Source of the DNA: Mycolicibacterium litorale
GTDB lineage: Bacteria > Actinomycetota > Actinomycetes > Mycobacteriales > Mycobacteriaceae
DNA length: 64,000 nt
NCBI RefSeq assembly: GCF_010731695.1
Contig: NZ_AP022586.1
Span: forward strand, 930,001-994,000
Direction of reading: 5' to 3'
A program made the translations under genes and the position numbers. Positions 36,172 through 48,490 of the stretch are shown here, one piece after another. The notes below the pieces were generated by a model. That model was not told the origin of the DNA. It worked only from the letters and a program-made list of their open reading frames with translations, and ran no database searches. How positions within the stretch are numbered: the first letter of the stretch is position 1; each line of letters begins with the position of its first letter.

Positions 36172-37046
36172 CGATCGTCGCCGGGTTCAGCGCCAGCCGC
36201 CAGGGCAGTGCACCGCTGCACCTGGCCGCCGAACTCGCCCGGTGCACGTTCGACCGGATCATCGCCGCGGCGATCGTGGAGCGGCCGTGGCCGCCTCGCG
36301 ACGACCCGGTCGAGAAGGAGTACCTGCACTACCTCACCCTGCAGGTGCGCACGTCGCTCGAGCGGGTGGTCGGGGAGATGTCCGGCGACGTGGAGACCTC
36401 GGTGGTCGTCCACAAGTCGGCATCGGTCCCGGAGGGCCTGACCGAACTGGCGACCCACCACCGCGCCGAAGCGGTCGTCGTGGGTTCCTCCTCCTCGGGT
36501 CTGCTCGGCCGTGTCGCCCTGGGCAGCGTCACCGACCGCCTCGTGCACACCGCGGCGGTCCCGGTGGCGATCGCCCCGCGCGGTTATCCGACGAGCCGCG
36601 AGCCGATCCGCCGCCTGACCGTCGCCTACGGCGGACACGCCGACGCCGTCCGATTGATCGAGACCGCGGTCGAGCTCGCCGTGCGGTGGTCGGTGCGGCT
36701 GCGCATCGCGTCGTTCTCGGTGCGCCCGGTCGCGGTGTTCGGCGGGTCCTTCGAACCGTCCGCCGAGTCCCTGGTCGTCGAACAGTGGTCGAAGCGCACC
36801 GAAGAAGAGGTGACCAGACAGCTCGACGACATCCGCGCCCGCATCGCCACCCCGGACGTCGACGTCGTCGTCGGCGTATCCCACGACTGGCGCGAAGCGG
36901 TCGAGAACGTGGCCTGGGAGCCCGGCGATCTGCTGCTGCTGGGATCGGGTGCGGCGGGGCCGAGCGCTCAGGTGTTCCTCGGCTCGGCTGCGGCAAAGAT
37001 CCTGCGGCACAGCCCCGTTCCGGTGATGATCGTCCCGAAGCGCTGA
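36168..37046 (+). CDS. Universal stress protein, two-domain
   Basis: A 292-residue protein with two tandem UspA domains. ATP-type loops are VVGSSSSGLLGRVALGSV (first) and LLGSGAAGPSAQVFLGSA (second), each followed by the PVPVMIV-type last strand. ATG at 36168 overlaps the permease stop (ATGA), so it is co-translated with a permease that already carries a USP-like domain; a sensory pairing is plausible. Cytosolic. It is convergent with the hemophore-like gene. Confidence 0.88.
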   Translation: MTIVAGFSASRQGSAPLHLAAELARCTFDRIIAAAIVERPWPPRDDPVEKEYLHYLTLQVRTSLERVVGEMSGDVETSVVVHKSASVPEGLTELATHHRAEAVVVGSSSSGLLGRVALGSVTDRLVHTAAVPVAIAPRGYPTSREPIRRLTVAYGGHADAVRLIETAVELAVRWSVRLRIASFSVRPVAVFGGSFEPSAESLVVEQWSKRTEEEVTRQLDDIRARIATPDVDVVVGVSHDWREAVENVAWEPGDLLLLGSGAAGPSAQVFLGSAAAKILRHSPVPVMIVPKR

Positions 37047-37053
37047 CTCTGGG

Positions 37054-37446
37054 CTAGGACGCCATCGCGTCGTACAACCGCGCGATGTCGGCCGGTGCCA
37101 CGTCGACCTGGCACTGCTGCCGCAAGGCCCGCAGCGGTTGTGCGATCCGCTGCAGGTCGGCCCATTCCTGCGGGTGGGCGACGAAGTAATTCCGGATGGC
37201 GGCCTCGCCTCCGGCTCCCTGCCCGCCGGCATTGGTCACGGCGTCGTTCGCGCCGGGATGGCTGCTCAGGTATTGGCCGGTCTGCGCGGAGACGGTGCCC
37301 AGCGCGCTGCTCAGTGCCGCTGCGGTGCACTGGGGCTGGGCGGCGGCCGTCGGCAGGGCGATGGTGGCGGCGGCGAGTCCCAGGAGAGCCCCGCCCACGA
37401 CTGCGCCCCCGAATCCGCGGCGCACGGCGATGCCAGGTGTGTACAT
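37054..37446 (-). CDS. Hemophore-related secreted protein
   Basis: A 130-residue exported protein with signal peptide (GGAVVGGALLGLAAATIALP, about 13-32; cleavage near TAAA-Q). The mature part has two cysteines (QPQCTAAAL and RQQCQVD) that probably form one disulphide, and the four-helix pattern of the mycobacterial heme-binding family that includes Rv0203; LSSHPGANDAVTNA and NYFVAHPQEWADL are characteristic. It may bind heme at the cell surface, but I see no clear heme tyrosine motif. ATG 37446 has GAGGGG 7 bases upstream. Confidence 0.8.
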   Translation of the reverse strand: MYTPGIAVRRGFGGAVVGGALLGLAAATIALPTAAAQPQCTAAALSSALGTVSAQTGQYLSSHPGANDAVTNAGGQGAGGEAAIRNYFVAHPQEWADLQRIAQPLRALRQQCQVDVAPADIARLYDAMAS

Positions 37447-37530
37447 AATCGAACCCCTCGATCTTGGTGGTGACCTCTCCCCGACACCACTGGCCACGCT
37501 ACGCCCAACGCGGCCCGCTTCTGGGCAGAC

Positions 37531-37567
37531 GAGAAAATCCCCGGCACGCCAAACGGCGGCCGGGGAT
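37531..37567 (-). terminator. Intrinsic terminator of FAS-II operon
   Basis: Read on the minus strand, ATCCCCGGCCGCC pairs through GTTT with GGCG-T-GCCGGGGAT, then TTTTCTC follows. It is 28 bases after the accD6 stop, so the long operon ends here. A T-rich tail like this is unusual for a high-GC genome, which makes the call strong. Confidence 0.85.
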
Positions 37568-37595
37568 CTCTGCGGGGGTGTTCTGCGCGGTCTGC

Positions 37596-39017
37596 CTACA
37601 GCGGGATGTTCTTGTGACGGCCGCGACGGGCGGGTGCCTCAGCGAGCGCCTGGGTCAGCTTGCTGCGAGTGTGGGCCGGGTCGATCTTCTCGTCCACCAC
37701 GCCGATCTCGATCGCGGAATCCACCCCGCCGGCGATGCGCTCGTGCTCGGCGGCCAGTTCCTCGTGCAGCGCCTCGCGGTCTTCGGGGGCGGCGGCGGCC
37801 AGCTTCTTCTTGTGCAGGATGCCGACGGCGGCCTTGGCACCCATGACCGCGACCTCGGCGTCCGGCCAGGCGAACACCTTCGTCGCACCCAACGACCGCG
37901 AGTTCATCGCGATGTAGGCGCCGCCGTAGATCTTGCGGGTGACCAGCGTGACGCGCGGGACGGTGGCCTCACCGAACGCGTGCAGCAGCTTGGCGCCGCG
38001 GCGCACCACGCCGCCCCATTCCTGGTCGACGCCGGGCAGGTACCCGGGCACGTCGACCACGACGACCAGCGGGATGCCGAACGCGTCGCACAGTCGCACG
38101 AAACGTGCTGCTTTCTCGGCGCTTTCGGAGTTCAGGCAGCCGCCGAGGCGCAGCGGGTTGTTGGCCAGCACGCCGACGGTGCGCCCGGACAGCCGGCCGA
38201 GACCGACCACCATCGACGGCGCCCACTTGCCCTGGAACTCCTCGAACGGCACACCGTCGTCGAGCAGCGCGGTGATCAGCGGGTGCACGTCGTAGGCGCG
38301 CCGTGCCGACGCCGGCAGCAGCGCCGCGAGGTCGCTGTCCTGGGCCTCGGCCTTGGTGCGGTCGAAATGACCCTGCTGGCAGAACAACCCGACGAGGCGG
38401 CGGCCGCGCTCGTAGGCGTCGAGCTCGTCGTTGGCGACGATGTGGCAGACACCGGACTTCTTGTGGTGCGCTTCGGGGCCGCCGAGCGAGACCATGTCGA
38501 CGTCCTCGCCGGTCACGCTGCGCACCACGTCGGGCCCGGTGACGAAGACCTTGCTGTCGGGGGCCATCACGATGACGTCGGTCAGCGCGGGACCGTATGC
38601 GGCGCCGCCTGCGGCGAAGCCGACCACCACAGAGATCTGGGGGATGTAGCCGGAGGCCCGGATCATGGCCTCGAACACCAGGCCGACCGCGTGCAGTGCC
38701 TTTACGCCCTCGGCGAGGCGGGCACCGCCGGAGTGCCAGATCCCGATGATCGGGCTCTGCTCCTCGATCGCGGTGTCGTAGGCGTTGACGATGTGGCGGC
38801 AGCCCTCGACGCCCATGGCGCCACCCATCACGGTCCCGTCGGTGCAGAACGCGACGCTGCGCACGCCGTTGACCGTGCCTGCCGCGGCGAGAACGCCGGA
38901 GCGGTCGCGCTCGTGCAGCAGCTCGACGGTGCCGTCGTCGAAGAACGTCTTCAGCCGCAGCAGGGGGTCGCGCGGGTCGAGCGATTCGTCGACAGCCTCG
39001 GGGGCCATGATCGTCAT
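37596..39017 (-). CDS. accD6: Acetyl/propionyl-CoA carboxylase beta subunit
   Basis: The carboxyltransferase subunit of the acyl-CoA carboxylase that makes malonyl-CoA for FAS-I and FAS-II. 473 residues; acyl-CoA site GIWHSGGARLAEG and FAAGGAAYGPALTD, and the biotin-side VVVVDVPGYLPGVDQEW and RKIYGGAYIAMNS are typical of AccD5/AccD6. It is shorter than AccD5 (about 548), as AccD6 is. ATG 39017 has AGGAGG 6 bases upstream. Last gene of the FAS-II operon, matching Rv2247. It works with biotinylated AccA3 encoded elsewhere. Confidence 0.96.
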   Translation of the reverse strand: MTIMAPEAVDESLDPRDPLLRLKTFFDDGTVELLHERDRSGVLAAAGTVNGVRSVAFCTDGTVMGGAMGVEGCRHIVNAYDTAIEEQSPIIGIWHSGGARLAEGVKALHAVGLVFEAMIRASGYIPQISVVVGFAAGGAAYGPALTDVIVMAPDSKVFVTGPDVVRSVTGEDVDMVSLGGPEAHHKKSGVCHIVANDELDAYERGRRLVGLFCQQGHFDRTKAEAQDSDLAALLPASARRAYDVHPLITALLDDGVPFEEFQGKWAPSMVVGLGRLSGRTVGVLANNPLRLGGCLNSESAEKAARFVRLCDAFGIPLVVVVDVPGYLPGVDQEWGGVVRRGAKLLHAFGEATVPRVTLVTRKIYGGAYIAMNSRSLGATKVFAWPDAEVAVMGAKAAVGILHKKKLAAAAPEDREALHEELAAEHERIAGGVDSAIEIGVVDEKIDPAHTRSKLTQALAEAPARRGRHKNIPL

Positions 39018-39073
39018 CTAAATCCTCCTAGTGCCCGTTCCGATGTCAGCTGACTGTCGAGAAGCTGTGTGTG

Positions 39074-40327
39074 TCAGTACTTCCCGAAAGCGAGCGCGAC
39101 GTTGTGCCCACCGAATCCGAACGAATTGTTGATGGCGTACTGGTAGTTACCGGGCCGGGGAGAGCCTGCGACCACGTCGAGGTCGATCTCCGGATCCAGG
39201 TTCTTCAGGTTGAGGGTGGGCGGGATGACGCCGTTCTTGAGCGCCAGCACCGTCAGGATCGATTCGACCGCGCCGACGGCGCCGACCGAGTGGCCGAGCG
39301 CACCCTTGGGCGCGTAGACCGCGGGCTTGTGGCCGCCCATCGCCCTGTTGATCGCCTTGCCCTCGGCGACGTCGCCGACACTGGTGCCGGTGGCGTGCGC
39401 GTTGACGTGGTCGATGTCGGACGGTTGCAGACCGGCCTGCTGGATGGCGCGGGTCATCGCCCATCCCGCCTGCTCACCGTTGGGGTCCGGCGCCACGATG
39501 TGGTAGCCGTCCGAGGTGACGCTCGCGCCCATGATGCGGGCGAGGATGTTCGCGCCCCGCGCCTTGGCGTGCTCCTCGGTTTCGATGACCATGAGCGCGC
39601 CGGCCTCGCCGAACACGAAGCCGTTGCGGTCCTTGTCGAATGGGCGGCAGGCGCCCGCCGGATCGTCGTTGGTGGTCGACAGCACGATCCGCATCTGCGC
39701 GAATCCGGCGATCGGCACGGCCTCGATCCGGGTCTCGACACCACCGCAGATCGCGATGTCGGCTTCGCCCAGCACGATGTTGCGCCATGCCTGGGCGATG
39801 CCTTCCGAACCGGAGGCGCAGGCCGAGACCGGGGTGATGACCCCGGCCCGGGCCTTGCGCTCCAGACCCACCGCGGCAGCGGCCGCGTTGGGCATGTACA
39901 TCTGCACGGCCAGCGGAGAGACCGCCTTGAGCCCCTTGGCCCGCATGCCGTCGTAGCTGAACACGAGTTCCTCGGTGGAACCCATGCCGGTGCCGATCGA
40001 CACCATCAGCCGGCGCGGATCGACCTCGGGATTTCCGGCGTTGTCCCAGACCCGCCGGCCCAGCACCGTCGACATCTTCTGCAGGTACGACAGCCGACGC
40101 AGCTCGACGCGCGTCAGCTCACTGTCGAAGTCCTCCAGCAGATGGCCACCGATCTTGACCGGCAGGTCGTACTCCTCGACGAACGGATCGTCGAGTCGGC
40201 GGATTCCGCTCTGGCCGTCGAGGAGACGCTGCCAGGTGGTCTCCGCGTCGGTAGCCAACGCGGTGGTCATGGCAACACCAGTGACCACCACGTTGGGGAA
40301 GCCGTTCCCCGTAGCCAACCGTGCCAT
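39074..40327 (-). CDS. kasB: Beta-ketoacyl-ACP synthase KasB
   Basis: A FAS-II condensing enzyme, 417 residues, that extends meromycolate chains to full length. Catalytic triad seen: Cys170 (SACASGSEG), His311 (NAHATGTS) and His346 ([11 protein letters not shown]). The GFGGHN motif ends the protein. It is about as long as KasA and clearly its tandem paralogue. The order acpM-kasA-kasB-accD6 and the N-terminus [14 protein letters not shown] identify it as KasB. ATG 40327 has GGAG 5 bases upstream; 37 bases separate it from kasA. Confidence 0.95.
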   Translation of the reverse strand: MARLATGNGFPNVVVTGVAMTTALATDAETTWQRLLDGQSGIRRLDDPFVEEYDLPVKIGGHLLEDFDSELTRVELRRLSYLQKMSTVLGRRVWDNAGNPEVDPRRLMVSIGTGMGSTEELVFSYDGMRAKGLKAVSPLAVQMYMPNAAAAAVGLERKARAGVITPVSACASGSEGIAQAWRNIVLGEADIAICGGVETRIEAVPIAGFAQMRIVLSTTNDDPAGACRPFDKDRNGFVFGEAGALMVIETEEHAKARGANILARIMGASVTSDGYHIVAPDPNGEQAGWAMTRAIQQAGLQPSDIDHVNAHATGTSVGDVAEGKAINRAMGGHKPAVYAPKGALGHSVGAVGAVESILTVLALKNGVIPPTLNLKNLDPEIDLDVVAGSPRPGNYQYAINNSFGFGGHNVALAFGKY

Positions 40328-40364
40328 TACTGCTCCGTTGATCCTTCCGTGGGCCGTGCGTTAC

Positions 40365-41615
40365 TCAGTAACGACCGAACGCCAAGGCCACATTGTGGCC
40401 GCCGAACCCGAACGAGTTGTTGATGGCGTACTTGTAGTCGCCATACCGTGGCTCGCCCGCAACGACATCGAGATCGATCTCGGGATCCGGCGTCTCGTAG
40501 TTCAGTGTCGGCGGAATGACGCCGTCACGGAGGGCGAGCACCGTCAGGATCGACTCGAGCGCACCCACCGCGCCGATGGAGTGGCCGAGCGCCGACTTCG
40601 GCGCGTAGACCGCAGCGTGCTCCACACCGGCGGCACGGATGGCGTTGGCCTCGGCCGTGTCACCGATCGGGGTGGCGGTGGCGTGGGCGTTGACATGGTT
40701 GATGTCCTTGGGTTCGAGCCCCGCGGTCTCCATGGCACGCTTCATCGCCTGACCGGCACGCAGACCGTCGGCCGCCGGAGCGACCATGTGGAACGCATCG
40801 CTGGTGATACCCGCGCCCATCAGACGCGCCAGCGGCTTGGCCCCACGGGCCAAGGCATGCTCCTCGGTCTCGATGATCATCATCGCGCCGGCCTCACCGA
40901 ACACGAAGCCGTCCCGGTTCTTGTCGAACGGGCGGGACGCGCCGGCGGGATCGTCATTGCGGGTCGACATGGCGCGCATCATCGAGAACGCCGCGATCGG
41001 CAGCGCCTCGATGCCGCCTTCCACGCCGCCGACGACGGCGAAGTCCGCGTCACCCATAACGATCTGGCGCCAACCGTGGGCGATCGCCTCGGACCCCGAC
41101 GAGCACGCCGACACCGGGGTGATGACCCCGGCGCGGGCGCCCAGTTCGAGACCGGCGACGGCCGCCGCACCGTTGGGCATGATCATCTGCACTGCGAGCG
41201 GGGACACCTTGCGGGGTCCGCCCTCGTTCATCGCGTCGTAGGTCTCGACGATCTTCTCGCCGCCGCCCAGACCCGTGCCGATGATCACGGCGAACCGGTC
41301 CGGATCGACCTCGGGCTTACCCGCGGTCTCCCAGAGCCGGCCGGAGAGCAGCTTCGACATGCGCTGCACGTAGGACATACGACGCATGTCGATGCGGGTC
41401 ATGTGGTCGTCGACGTTGTCGACCAGATGACCGCCGATCCGCACGGGCAGGTCCCACTTGGTGACGAACTCGTCCTCGAGAACGCGGATGCCGCTCTCGC
41501 CAGCCAGCAGGCCCTTCCACGTGCTCTCGATGTCCGCGGCGAGCGACGTGGTGGCCTCGACGGCGGTCACCACGACGCTCGGGAAACCGCCGTTAGCAGT
41601 GGAAGGCCTGGTCAC
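40365..41615 (-). CDS. kasA: Beta-ketoacyl-ACP synthase KasA
   Basis: An essential FAS-II elongation condensing enzyme of 416 residues; in M. tuberculosis the target of thiolactomycin. The catalytic Cys171, His311 and His345 have exactly the numbering of M. tuberculosis KasA ([28 protein letters not shown]). GTG at 41615 overlaps the acpM stop (GTGA), coupling it to its carrier protein. It condenses malonyl-AcpM with the growing acyl-AcpM. Confidence 0.97.
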   Translation of the reverse strand: MTRPSTANGGFPSVVVTAVEATTSLAADIESTWKGLLAGESGIRVLEDEFVTKWDLPVRIGGHLVDNVDDHMTRIDMRRMSYVQRMSKLLSGRLWETAGKPEVDPDRFAVIIGTGLGGGEKIVETYDAMNEGGPRKVSPLAVQMIMPNGAAAVAGLELGARAGVITPVSACSSGSEAIAHGWRQIVMGDADFAVVGGVEGGIEALPIAAFSMMRAMSTRNDDPAGASRPFDKNRDGFVFGEAGAMMIIETEEHALARGAKPLARLMGAGITSDAFHMVAPAADGLRAGQAMKRAMETAGLEPKDINHVNAHATATPIGDTAEANAIRAAGVEHAAVYAPKSALGHSIGAVGALESILTVLALRDGVIPPTLNYETPDPEIDLDVVAGEPRYGDYKYAINNSFGFGGHNVALAFGRY

Positions 41616-41905
41616 TGCGAGAACTTATCGCGCAGCGCGGCGGCAGCCTCGGGGTTCTCTTCCTCGAGCTTCTGGATGTAGGCGACCACGTCGCCCACGG
41701 TGCGCAGACCGGCGAGGTCCTCGTCGGGGATCTTCACGCCGTACTTGTCCTCGGTCTGCACCGCGATCTCCACCATCGACAGCGAGTCGATGTCCAGGTC
41801 GTCGACGAACGACTTCTCCGGGGTGACCTCGGACGGCTCGATACCGGTGACCTCTTCGATGATCTCGGCGAGGCCGGCGATGATTTCTTCCTGAGTGGCG
41901 GGCAC
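41612..41905 (-). CDS. acpM: Meromycolate-extension acyl carrier protein
   Basis: A 97-residue acyl carrier protein whose Ser41 (DIDSLSMVE) takes 4'-phosphopantetheine. It carries the growing meromycolate chain between FAS-II enzymes. The core is nearly identical to M. tuberculosis AcpM but lacks most of its C-terminal extension (115 residues there), as in fast growers. GTG 41905 has AAGGAG 5 bases upstream; an in-frame extension to 41935 lacks such a site. Its stop overlaps the kasA start. Confidence 0.96.
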   Translation of the reverse strand: MPATQEEIIAGLAEIIEEVTGIEPSEVTPEKSFVDDLDIDSLSMVEIAVQTEDKYGVKIPDEDLAGLRTVGDVVAYIQKLEEENPEAAAALRDKFSQ

Positions 41906-41996
41906 GGTGGCTCCTTCTATATGGGTGGTGAACACGCCTCCGCGAAAGCGGAGAACTTCTCGGATTCAACGATCGATATGCGGTTGTCCCGGCGGG

Positions 41997-42935
41997 TTAC
42001 AGCGAGGTGAGCCCGTCCAGGTCAGCGGGGGACTTGACGGCGTGCGTCGGCACCCCCCGGAGTTCGCGTTTGGCGATGCCGACGAGTGTGCCCGCGGGCG
42101 GGAATTCCACGATCGCGGCATTCTCGGCGTTCTCGAAGCGCTGCCGCATCGTTGCGGTGCAGAGATCCCAGCGCACGGGTCGGGTCAGCTGGGCGACGAG
42201 CTTGTCGATCGCGTCCGCCGCCGAGGCTACCGGCTGTCCGTCGGCGTTCGACAGCAGCGTCGCGGTCGGCTCGGCGGTGGCCACGGCGCGCGCGGCGGCC
42301 TCGTAGCCCTCGAGCGCGGAGGCCATGTAGGCGGTGTGGAAGGCTCCCGCGGTGGCCAGCTTGCGGACGCGGGCCTTGGCCGGCGGATCCTCGGCGAGCT
42401 TGTCCAACGCGGACACCGCACCGGCCGCGACGATCTGGCCGGCGGCGTTGCGGTTGGCCGGCACCAGGTCGAGCGCCTCGAGACGGGCGAGCACCTCGGC
42501 CTCGTCACCGCCGAGGACGGCGGCCATGCCGGTCGGCTCCAGCGCGCAGGCCTTGGCCATCTCGGCGCCGCGGGTGGCGGCCAGCTTGATCGCGTCGTCG
42601 GCGGAGATGACGCCGGCGATGGCGTAGGCGGCGATCTCACCGACGGAGTGGCCGGCGACGACGACGTCGGTGCCGCCGAAGAGGGCGCGTCGGGCGGATT
42701 CCTCGTGGGCCAGCAGCGTCGCGGCCACGACGAGCGGCTGGGTCACCGCGGTGTCGGTGATCTCCTCGGCGTCGGCGGTGGTGCCCAGCCGGGCGAGGTC
42801 CAGGCCGCTGATCTGTGACCATGTCGCCAGGCGCTCGGCGGCGCCGGGAAGCTGCAGCCACGGCTCGAGCATCCCGGGCGTCTGAGAACCCTGGCCGGGC
42901 GCGAGCAGCGCGATCTGGGTATGCGATTGAGGCAC
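41997..42935 (-). CDS. fabD: Malonyl-CoA:ACP transacylase
   Basis: Loads malonate from CoA onto AcpM for FAS-II elongation. 312 residues; LAPGQGSQTPGM near the N-terminus, nucleophile Ser97 in AGHSVGEIAAY, and FHTAYMASA with catalytic His. First gene of the FAS-II operon. GTG at 42935 starts after a weak ribosome site; the leader is about 35 bases if the -10 at 42979-42984 is used. 91 bases separate its stop from acpM. Confidence 0.95.
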   Translation of the reverse strand: MPQSHTQIALLAPGQGSQTPGMLEPWLQLPGAAERLATWSQISGLDLARLGTTADAEEITDTAVTQPLVVAATLLAHEESARRALFGGTDVVVAGHSVGEIAAYAIAGVISADDAIKLAATRGAEMAKACALEPTGMAAVLGGDEAEVLARLEALDLVPANRNAAGQIVAAGAVSALDKLAEDPPAKARVRKLATAGAFHTAYMASALEGYEAAARAVATAEPTATLLSNADGQPVASAADAIDKLVAQLTRPVRWDLCTATMRQRFENAENAAIVEFPPAGTLVGIAKRELRGVPTHAVKSPADLDGLTSL

Positions 42936-42954
42936 GTCTCTAAGAGAACACTGT

Positions 42955-42966
42955 GAAGTCGACTTC
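42955..42966. promoter_or_regulatory. 12-bp palindrome in fabD leader
   Basis: GAAGTCGACTTC is a perfect palindrome 20 bases before the fabD start, in the predicted leader. It may be a second operator or a small hairpin; no factor is assigned. Confidence 0.35.
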
Positions 42967-42978
42967 GCGCCGTGTAAG

Positions 42979-42984
42979 AGATTA
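42979..42984 (-). promoter_or_regulatory. Likely -10 of FAS-II operon promoter
   Basis: Minus-strand TAATCT fits TANNNT and lies 18-24 bases downstream of the MabR dyad, which would therefore cover the -35 region. Confidence 0.45.
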
Positions 42985-43001
42985 TGAACCTCGTCTTATG
43001 T

Positions 43002-43022
43002 TTTTGTAGCTACTCCACAAAA
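43002..43022. promoter_or_regulatory. MabR operator TTTTGT-N9-ACAAAA
   Basis: Exact inverted repeat with 6-base arms and 9-base spacer in the fabD promoter. This matches the site reported for MabR control of the mycobacterial fasII operon (from memory), and the mabR gene is directly upstream. Confidence 0.85.
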
Positions 43023-43063
43023 CGGCATGTGATGCGACTCCACCGAGACCGCCCCGCGACATG

Positions 43064-44350
43064 TCATACCGTCCGGTAGAAGATCGGACTGGGCGGCCGC
43101 ACCGCCGGGACCTGCGCCGATGACCCCCCGGACCGGCTGGACTGGGCGATTTGGCGGTGGAGCCGGCCGACGGTCGAGGCCACCCGCAGGACGTACGCGT
43201 CGCGGGGCAGCGTGGGGTCGCGACCGGTGAAGTCGGCGATGCGTTTCAGCCGGTACCGCACGGTATTTGGATGAACGAACAATTGACGTGCACACGCCTC
43301 GATGGCGCCGCCGGCGTCCAGGTAGGCGTCGAGCGTCTCGCTCAGCGCCGGACCGGCGTCGCCCAGGGGGCGCATCACCTCCGCCTCCAGCGCCGCGATG
43401 GCGGTCGCGTCGCCGAGCAGGGCGCGTTCGGGCAGCAGTTCGCGGGCCGAGACCGGCCGCGGGGCACCGCTCCAGCCGGCCACCGCGTTCATCCCCGCGA
43501 TGGCCTCGGTCGCGGACAAGTGGGCCGCCGACAGCGTCGGCGCGGTGGGCCCGACGACCACCGGCCCGTCGGCGAACACCGCCAGCAGCTCCTTGAGGAA
43601 GCGGTCGGTGGCCGACAGCGGACCGGAGACGATCGCCACCAGCCAGGTGCCGTGGACGTCGGACAGCGCCGCCCGGTCGTTGCGGGTCACCACATCGCGG
43701 ACGTCGTCGGACGCCAGGTCGATGCGGTCGGGGTGGGGCAGCCCGACGATCACGGTGGCCGGCGCGGTGGCGTCCCAGTTGAGCGTGGCCGCCTGGGACT
43801 GCAGTTCCGGGCCGACGTCCCCGCGGACCACCGCGTCGACGACGTTGGCCTCCATCCGGGTATCCCACGCGCCGCGTGCCTCGGCCGCATCGGCGTAGGC
43901 CGAGGCCGCGGCGAACGCCAGGTCGCGGCTGTACCGCAGGATGCCCGCGGTCAGCGCCGTGACCTGTTCGTCGGAACGGGCCAGCAGCGGGACCGCCTCC
44001 TCGAAGAACTCCATCGTGGTGCGCACCATCTCCACCGTCTGGCGCAGCGCGATGCGGCGCGTCAGATCCTGCGGGACGACCTCGAAGGCCTGCGCGGTGT
44101 AGCTGACGTTGCTCTGCGGATTGCGCATCCACTCGACGAAGTTGACCACCGCCGTCTGCACCACCAAGTGCACGCTGGCGCGCTGGGAGGCCTCCAGCCC
44201 GGCGAAGAACGGCAACCGGTCCTGCATCGAGGCCACCGCTTCGGTGGCCAACCGCCCGGAGTACTGCTTCAACCGGCGCAGGACGGAGTCCGGCACCGTC
44301 TGCAGCACCTCGACCGTCGACGCCGGCGGGACGTACCGATTGTCAGGCAT
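43064..44350 (-). CDS. mabR: FAS-II regulator MabR, PucR/CdaR family
   Basis: A 428-residue DNA-binding regulator of mycolic acid biosynthesis. The C-terminus has a PucR-type helix-turn-helix (CARQLFVHPNTVRYRLKRI), preceded by a GGDEF-like region and a long N-terminal sensing part. In M. tuberculosis MabR (Rv2242) senses long-chain acyl-CoA and controls fasII transcription. Located between aceE and fabD, as in M. tuberculosis. ATG at 44350. About 130 bases lie before fabD with the operator. Confidence 0.93.
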   Translation of the reverse strand: MPDNRYVPPASTVEVLQTVPDSVLRRLKQYSGRLATEAVASMQDRLPFFAGLEASQRASVHLVVQTAVVNFVEWMRNPQSNVSYTAQAFEVVPQDLTRRIALRQTVEMVRTTMEFFEEAVPLLARSDEQVTALTAGILRYSRDLAFAAASAYADAAEARGAWDTRMEANVVDAVVRGDVGPELQSQAATLNWDATAPATVIVGLPHPDRIDLASDDVRDVVTRNDRAALSDVHGTWLVAIVSGPLSATDRFLKELLAVFADGPVVVGPTAPTLSAAHLSATEAIAGMNAVAGWSGAPRPVSARELLPERALLGDATAIAALEAEVMRPLGDAGPALSETLDAYLDAGGAIEACARQLFVHPNTVRYRLKRIADFTGRDPTLPRDAYVLRVASTVGRLHRQIAQSSRSGGSSAQVPAVRPPSPIFYRTV

Positions 44351-44408
44351 CCCTAAAAGCTACGCCAAGAATCTGGCGGAACTCTCCAAGCCCGCCCCCG
44401 GGGGATGC

Positions 44409-47198
<2,790 letters not shown>

Positions 47199-47353
47199 CT
47201 TCCGCTCCTTGTCAGGCGGTATCGGTACGTCACACCCGTGGGGAGTTTGTGACCCCTCACGCGCGCGACACCTCCATCCTTCCCTCATCGCGTCGCGGCC
47301 GCACTGCTGGGGGTGGGTGTCCCAATGAACCCGCGATCCGGCCCGTGTACCGG

Positions 47354-47359
47354 TAACGT
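47354..47359 (+). promoter_or_regulatory. -10 element of lipoprotein gene
   Basis: TAACGT lies 9 bases before GTG 47369; no ribosome site is seen, so the transcript is leaderless or nearly so. Confidence 0.4.
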
Positions 47360-47368
47360 CTGCAGATC

Positions 47369-47947
47369 GTGCTGATCGGTGGACGGCGCCGGGGGAGGCG
47401 ACTGCAGGCGGTTGCCCGGATCCTCGGCGCGCTGGCCGCGGCCGCCATGATCATCGTCGGCTGCACCTCCGTGACCTCGGGCAACGGCCAGGTCGACCGC
47501 GAGGCCGCGCCGGTCTACCGCGCCTCGGTGTCGGCCTCGATCGAGGAGTCGATCGCGCAGTCGAGCGCCCGGGAGTCCAAACGCCAGGAGTCGCTGACCA
47601 CCGCGGCCATCCACACCTCGTGCGAGGACCTGAGCAGTTCCAGCGTGGACGCGATCAACGCGGTCAACGCCTACGTCGACGCGGTCAACGAGAACACCGC
47701 TGAGGTGGCGGCGCGTGCCGGACCGGCCGTCGACTCGCTCAACATCAGCGCCGACCTGGTCAGCACCGGGATCTCCGATGTGCTCTCACCCGAACTGCGC
47801 GATGCGCTGAACGCCTGGGTGGGGGCGGCCCGCGATGTCGCAGGCACGATCACCCGCGATGCCGGGCCCGACGAATTCAACGCCGCGGTGACCCGGCTGA
47901 ACGATTCCAGGGAGGTCGCGCTCGAACTGTGCGACGCGTCATATTGA
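47369..47947 (+). CDS. Lipoprotein of unknown function, Rv2240c-like
   Basis: A 192-residue protein with basic start, hydrophobic segment ([13 protein letters not shown]) and a lipobox ending in GC (Cys about 32), so likely a lipoprotein facing the periplasm. The mature part is helical and Ser/Ala/Asn-rich with two further cysteines (TSCEDL and ELCDAS). The position, next to the DUF3052 gene and divergent from aceE, matches M. tuberculosis Rv2240c. GTG at 47369 is the only sensible start. Function unknown. Confidence 0.75.
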   Translation: MLIGGRRRGRRLQAVARILGALAAAAMIIVGCTSVTSGNGQVDREAAPVYRASVSASIEESIAQSSARESKRQESLTTAAIHTSCEDLSSSSVDAINAVNAYVDAVNENTAEVAARAGPAVDSLNISADLVSTGISDVLSPELRDALNAWVGAARDVAGTITRDAGPDEFNAAVTRLNDSREVALELCDASY

Positions 47948-48064
47948 CGAACCGGGGCAGCGGCCGCACGTAACCAGTGGGGCACGTGCAACGATAGGGC
48001 TCTACAGAATCTCGACTCGGGCACCTGGCCGGATGACGGACAGCGGGCAGAAGGAGGACCGACG

Positions 48065-48490
48065 GTGGTCGCGGCGGCAGACGCCCCGAACTACGCCCAA
48101 CGACTGGGCATCGAAAACGATCAGGTTGTGCAGGAACTGGGCTGGGACGAGGACGTCGACGACGACATCCGGGCCGATATCGAGGACGCGTGCGGCGGTG
48201 AGCTGCTCGACGAGGACGCCGATGAGGTCATCGACGTCGTGCTGATGTGGTGGCGCGACGACGACGGTGACCTGGTGGACGCGCTGATGGACGCCATCAC
48301 CCCGTTGGCCGACGACGGCGTGATCTGGGTGGTGACCCCGAAGACCGGCAAACCCGGGCACGTGCAGCCGGCGGACATCGCCGAGTCGGCGCCCACTGCG
48401 GGTCTGATGCAGACGTCGTCGGCGAATCTCGGTGACTGGATCGCCAGCCGGCTGGTGCAGCCCAAGTCGAAGGCCGCGGGGCGCAGGTGA
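48065..48490 (+). CDS. DUF3052 protein, Rv2239c-like
   Basis: A 141-residue acidic cytosolic protein of the DUF3052 family, found across actinobacteria and always of unknown function. Diagnostic stretches are VQELGWDEDVDDDIR, VLMWWRDDDGDLVDAL and LGDWIASRLVQPK. GTG at 48065 has AAGGAGG 7 bases upstream. Its stop overlaps the ahpE start as GTGA, so the two are co-translated, suggesting a link to redox or stress. Confidence 0.9.
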   Translation: MVAAADAPNYAQRLGIENDQVVQELGWDEDVDDDIRADIEDACGGELLDEDADEVIDVVLMWWRDDDGDLVDALMDAITPLADDGVIWVVTPKTGKPGHVQPADIAESAPTAGLMQTSSANLGDWIASRLVQPKSKAAGRR

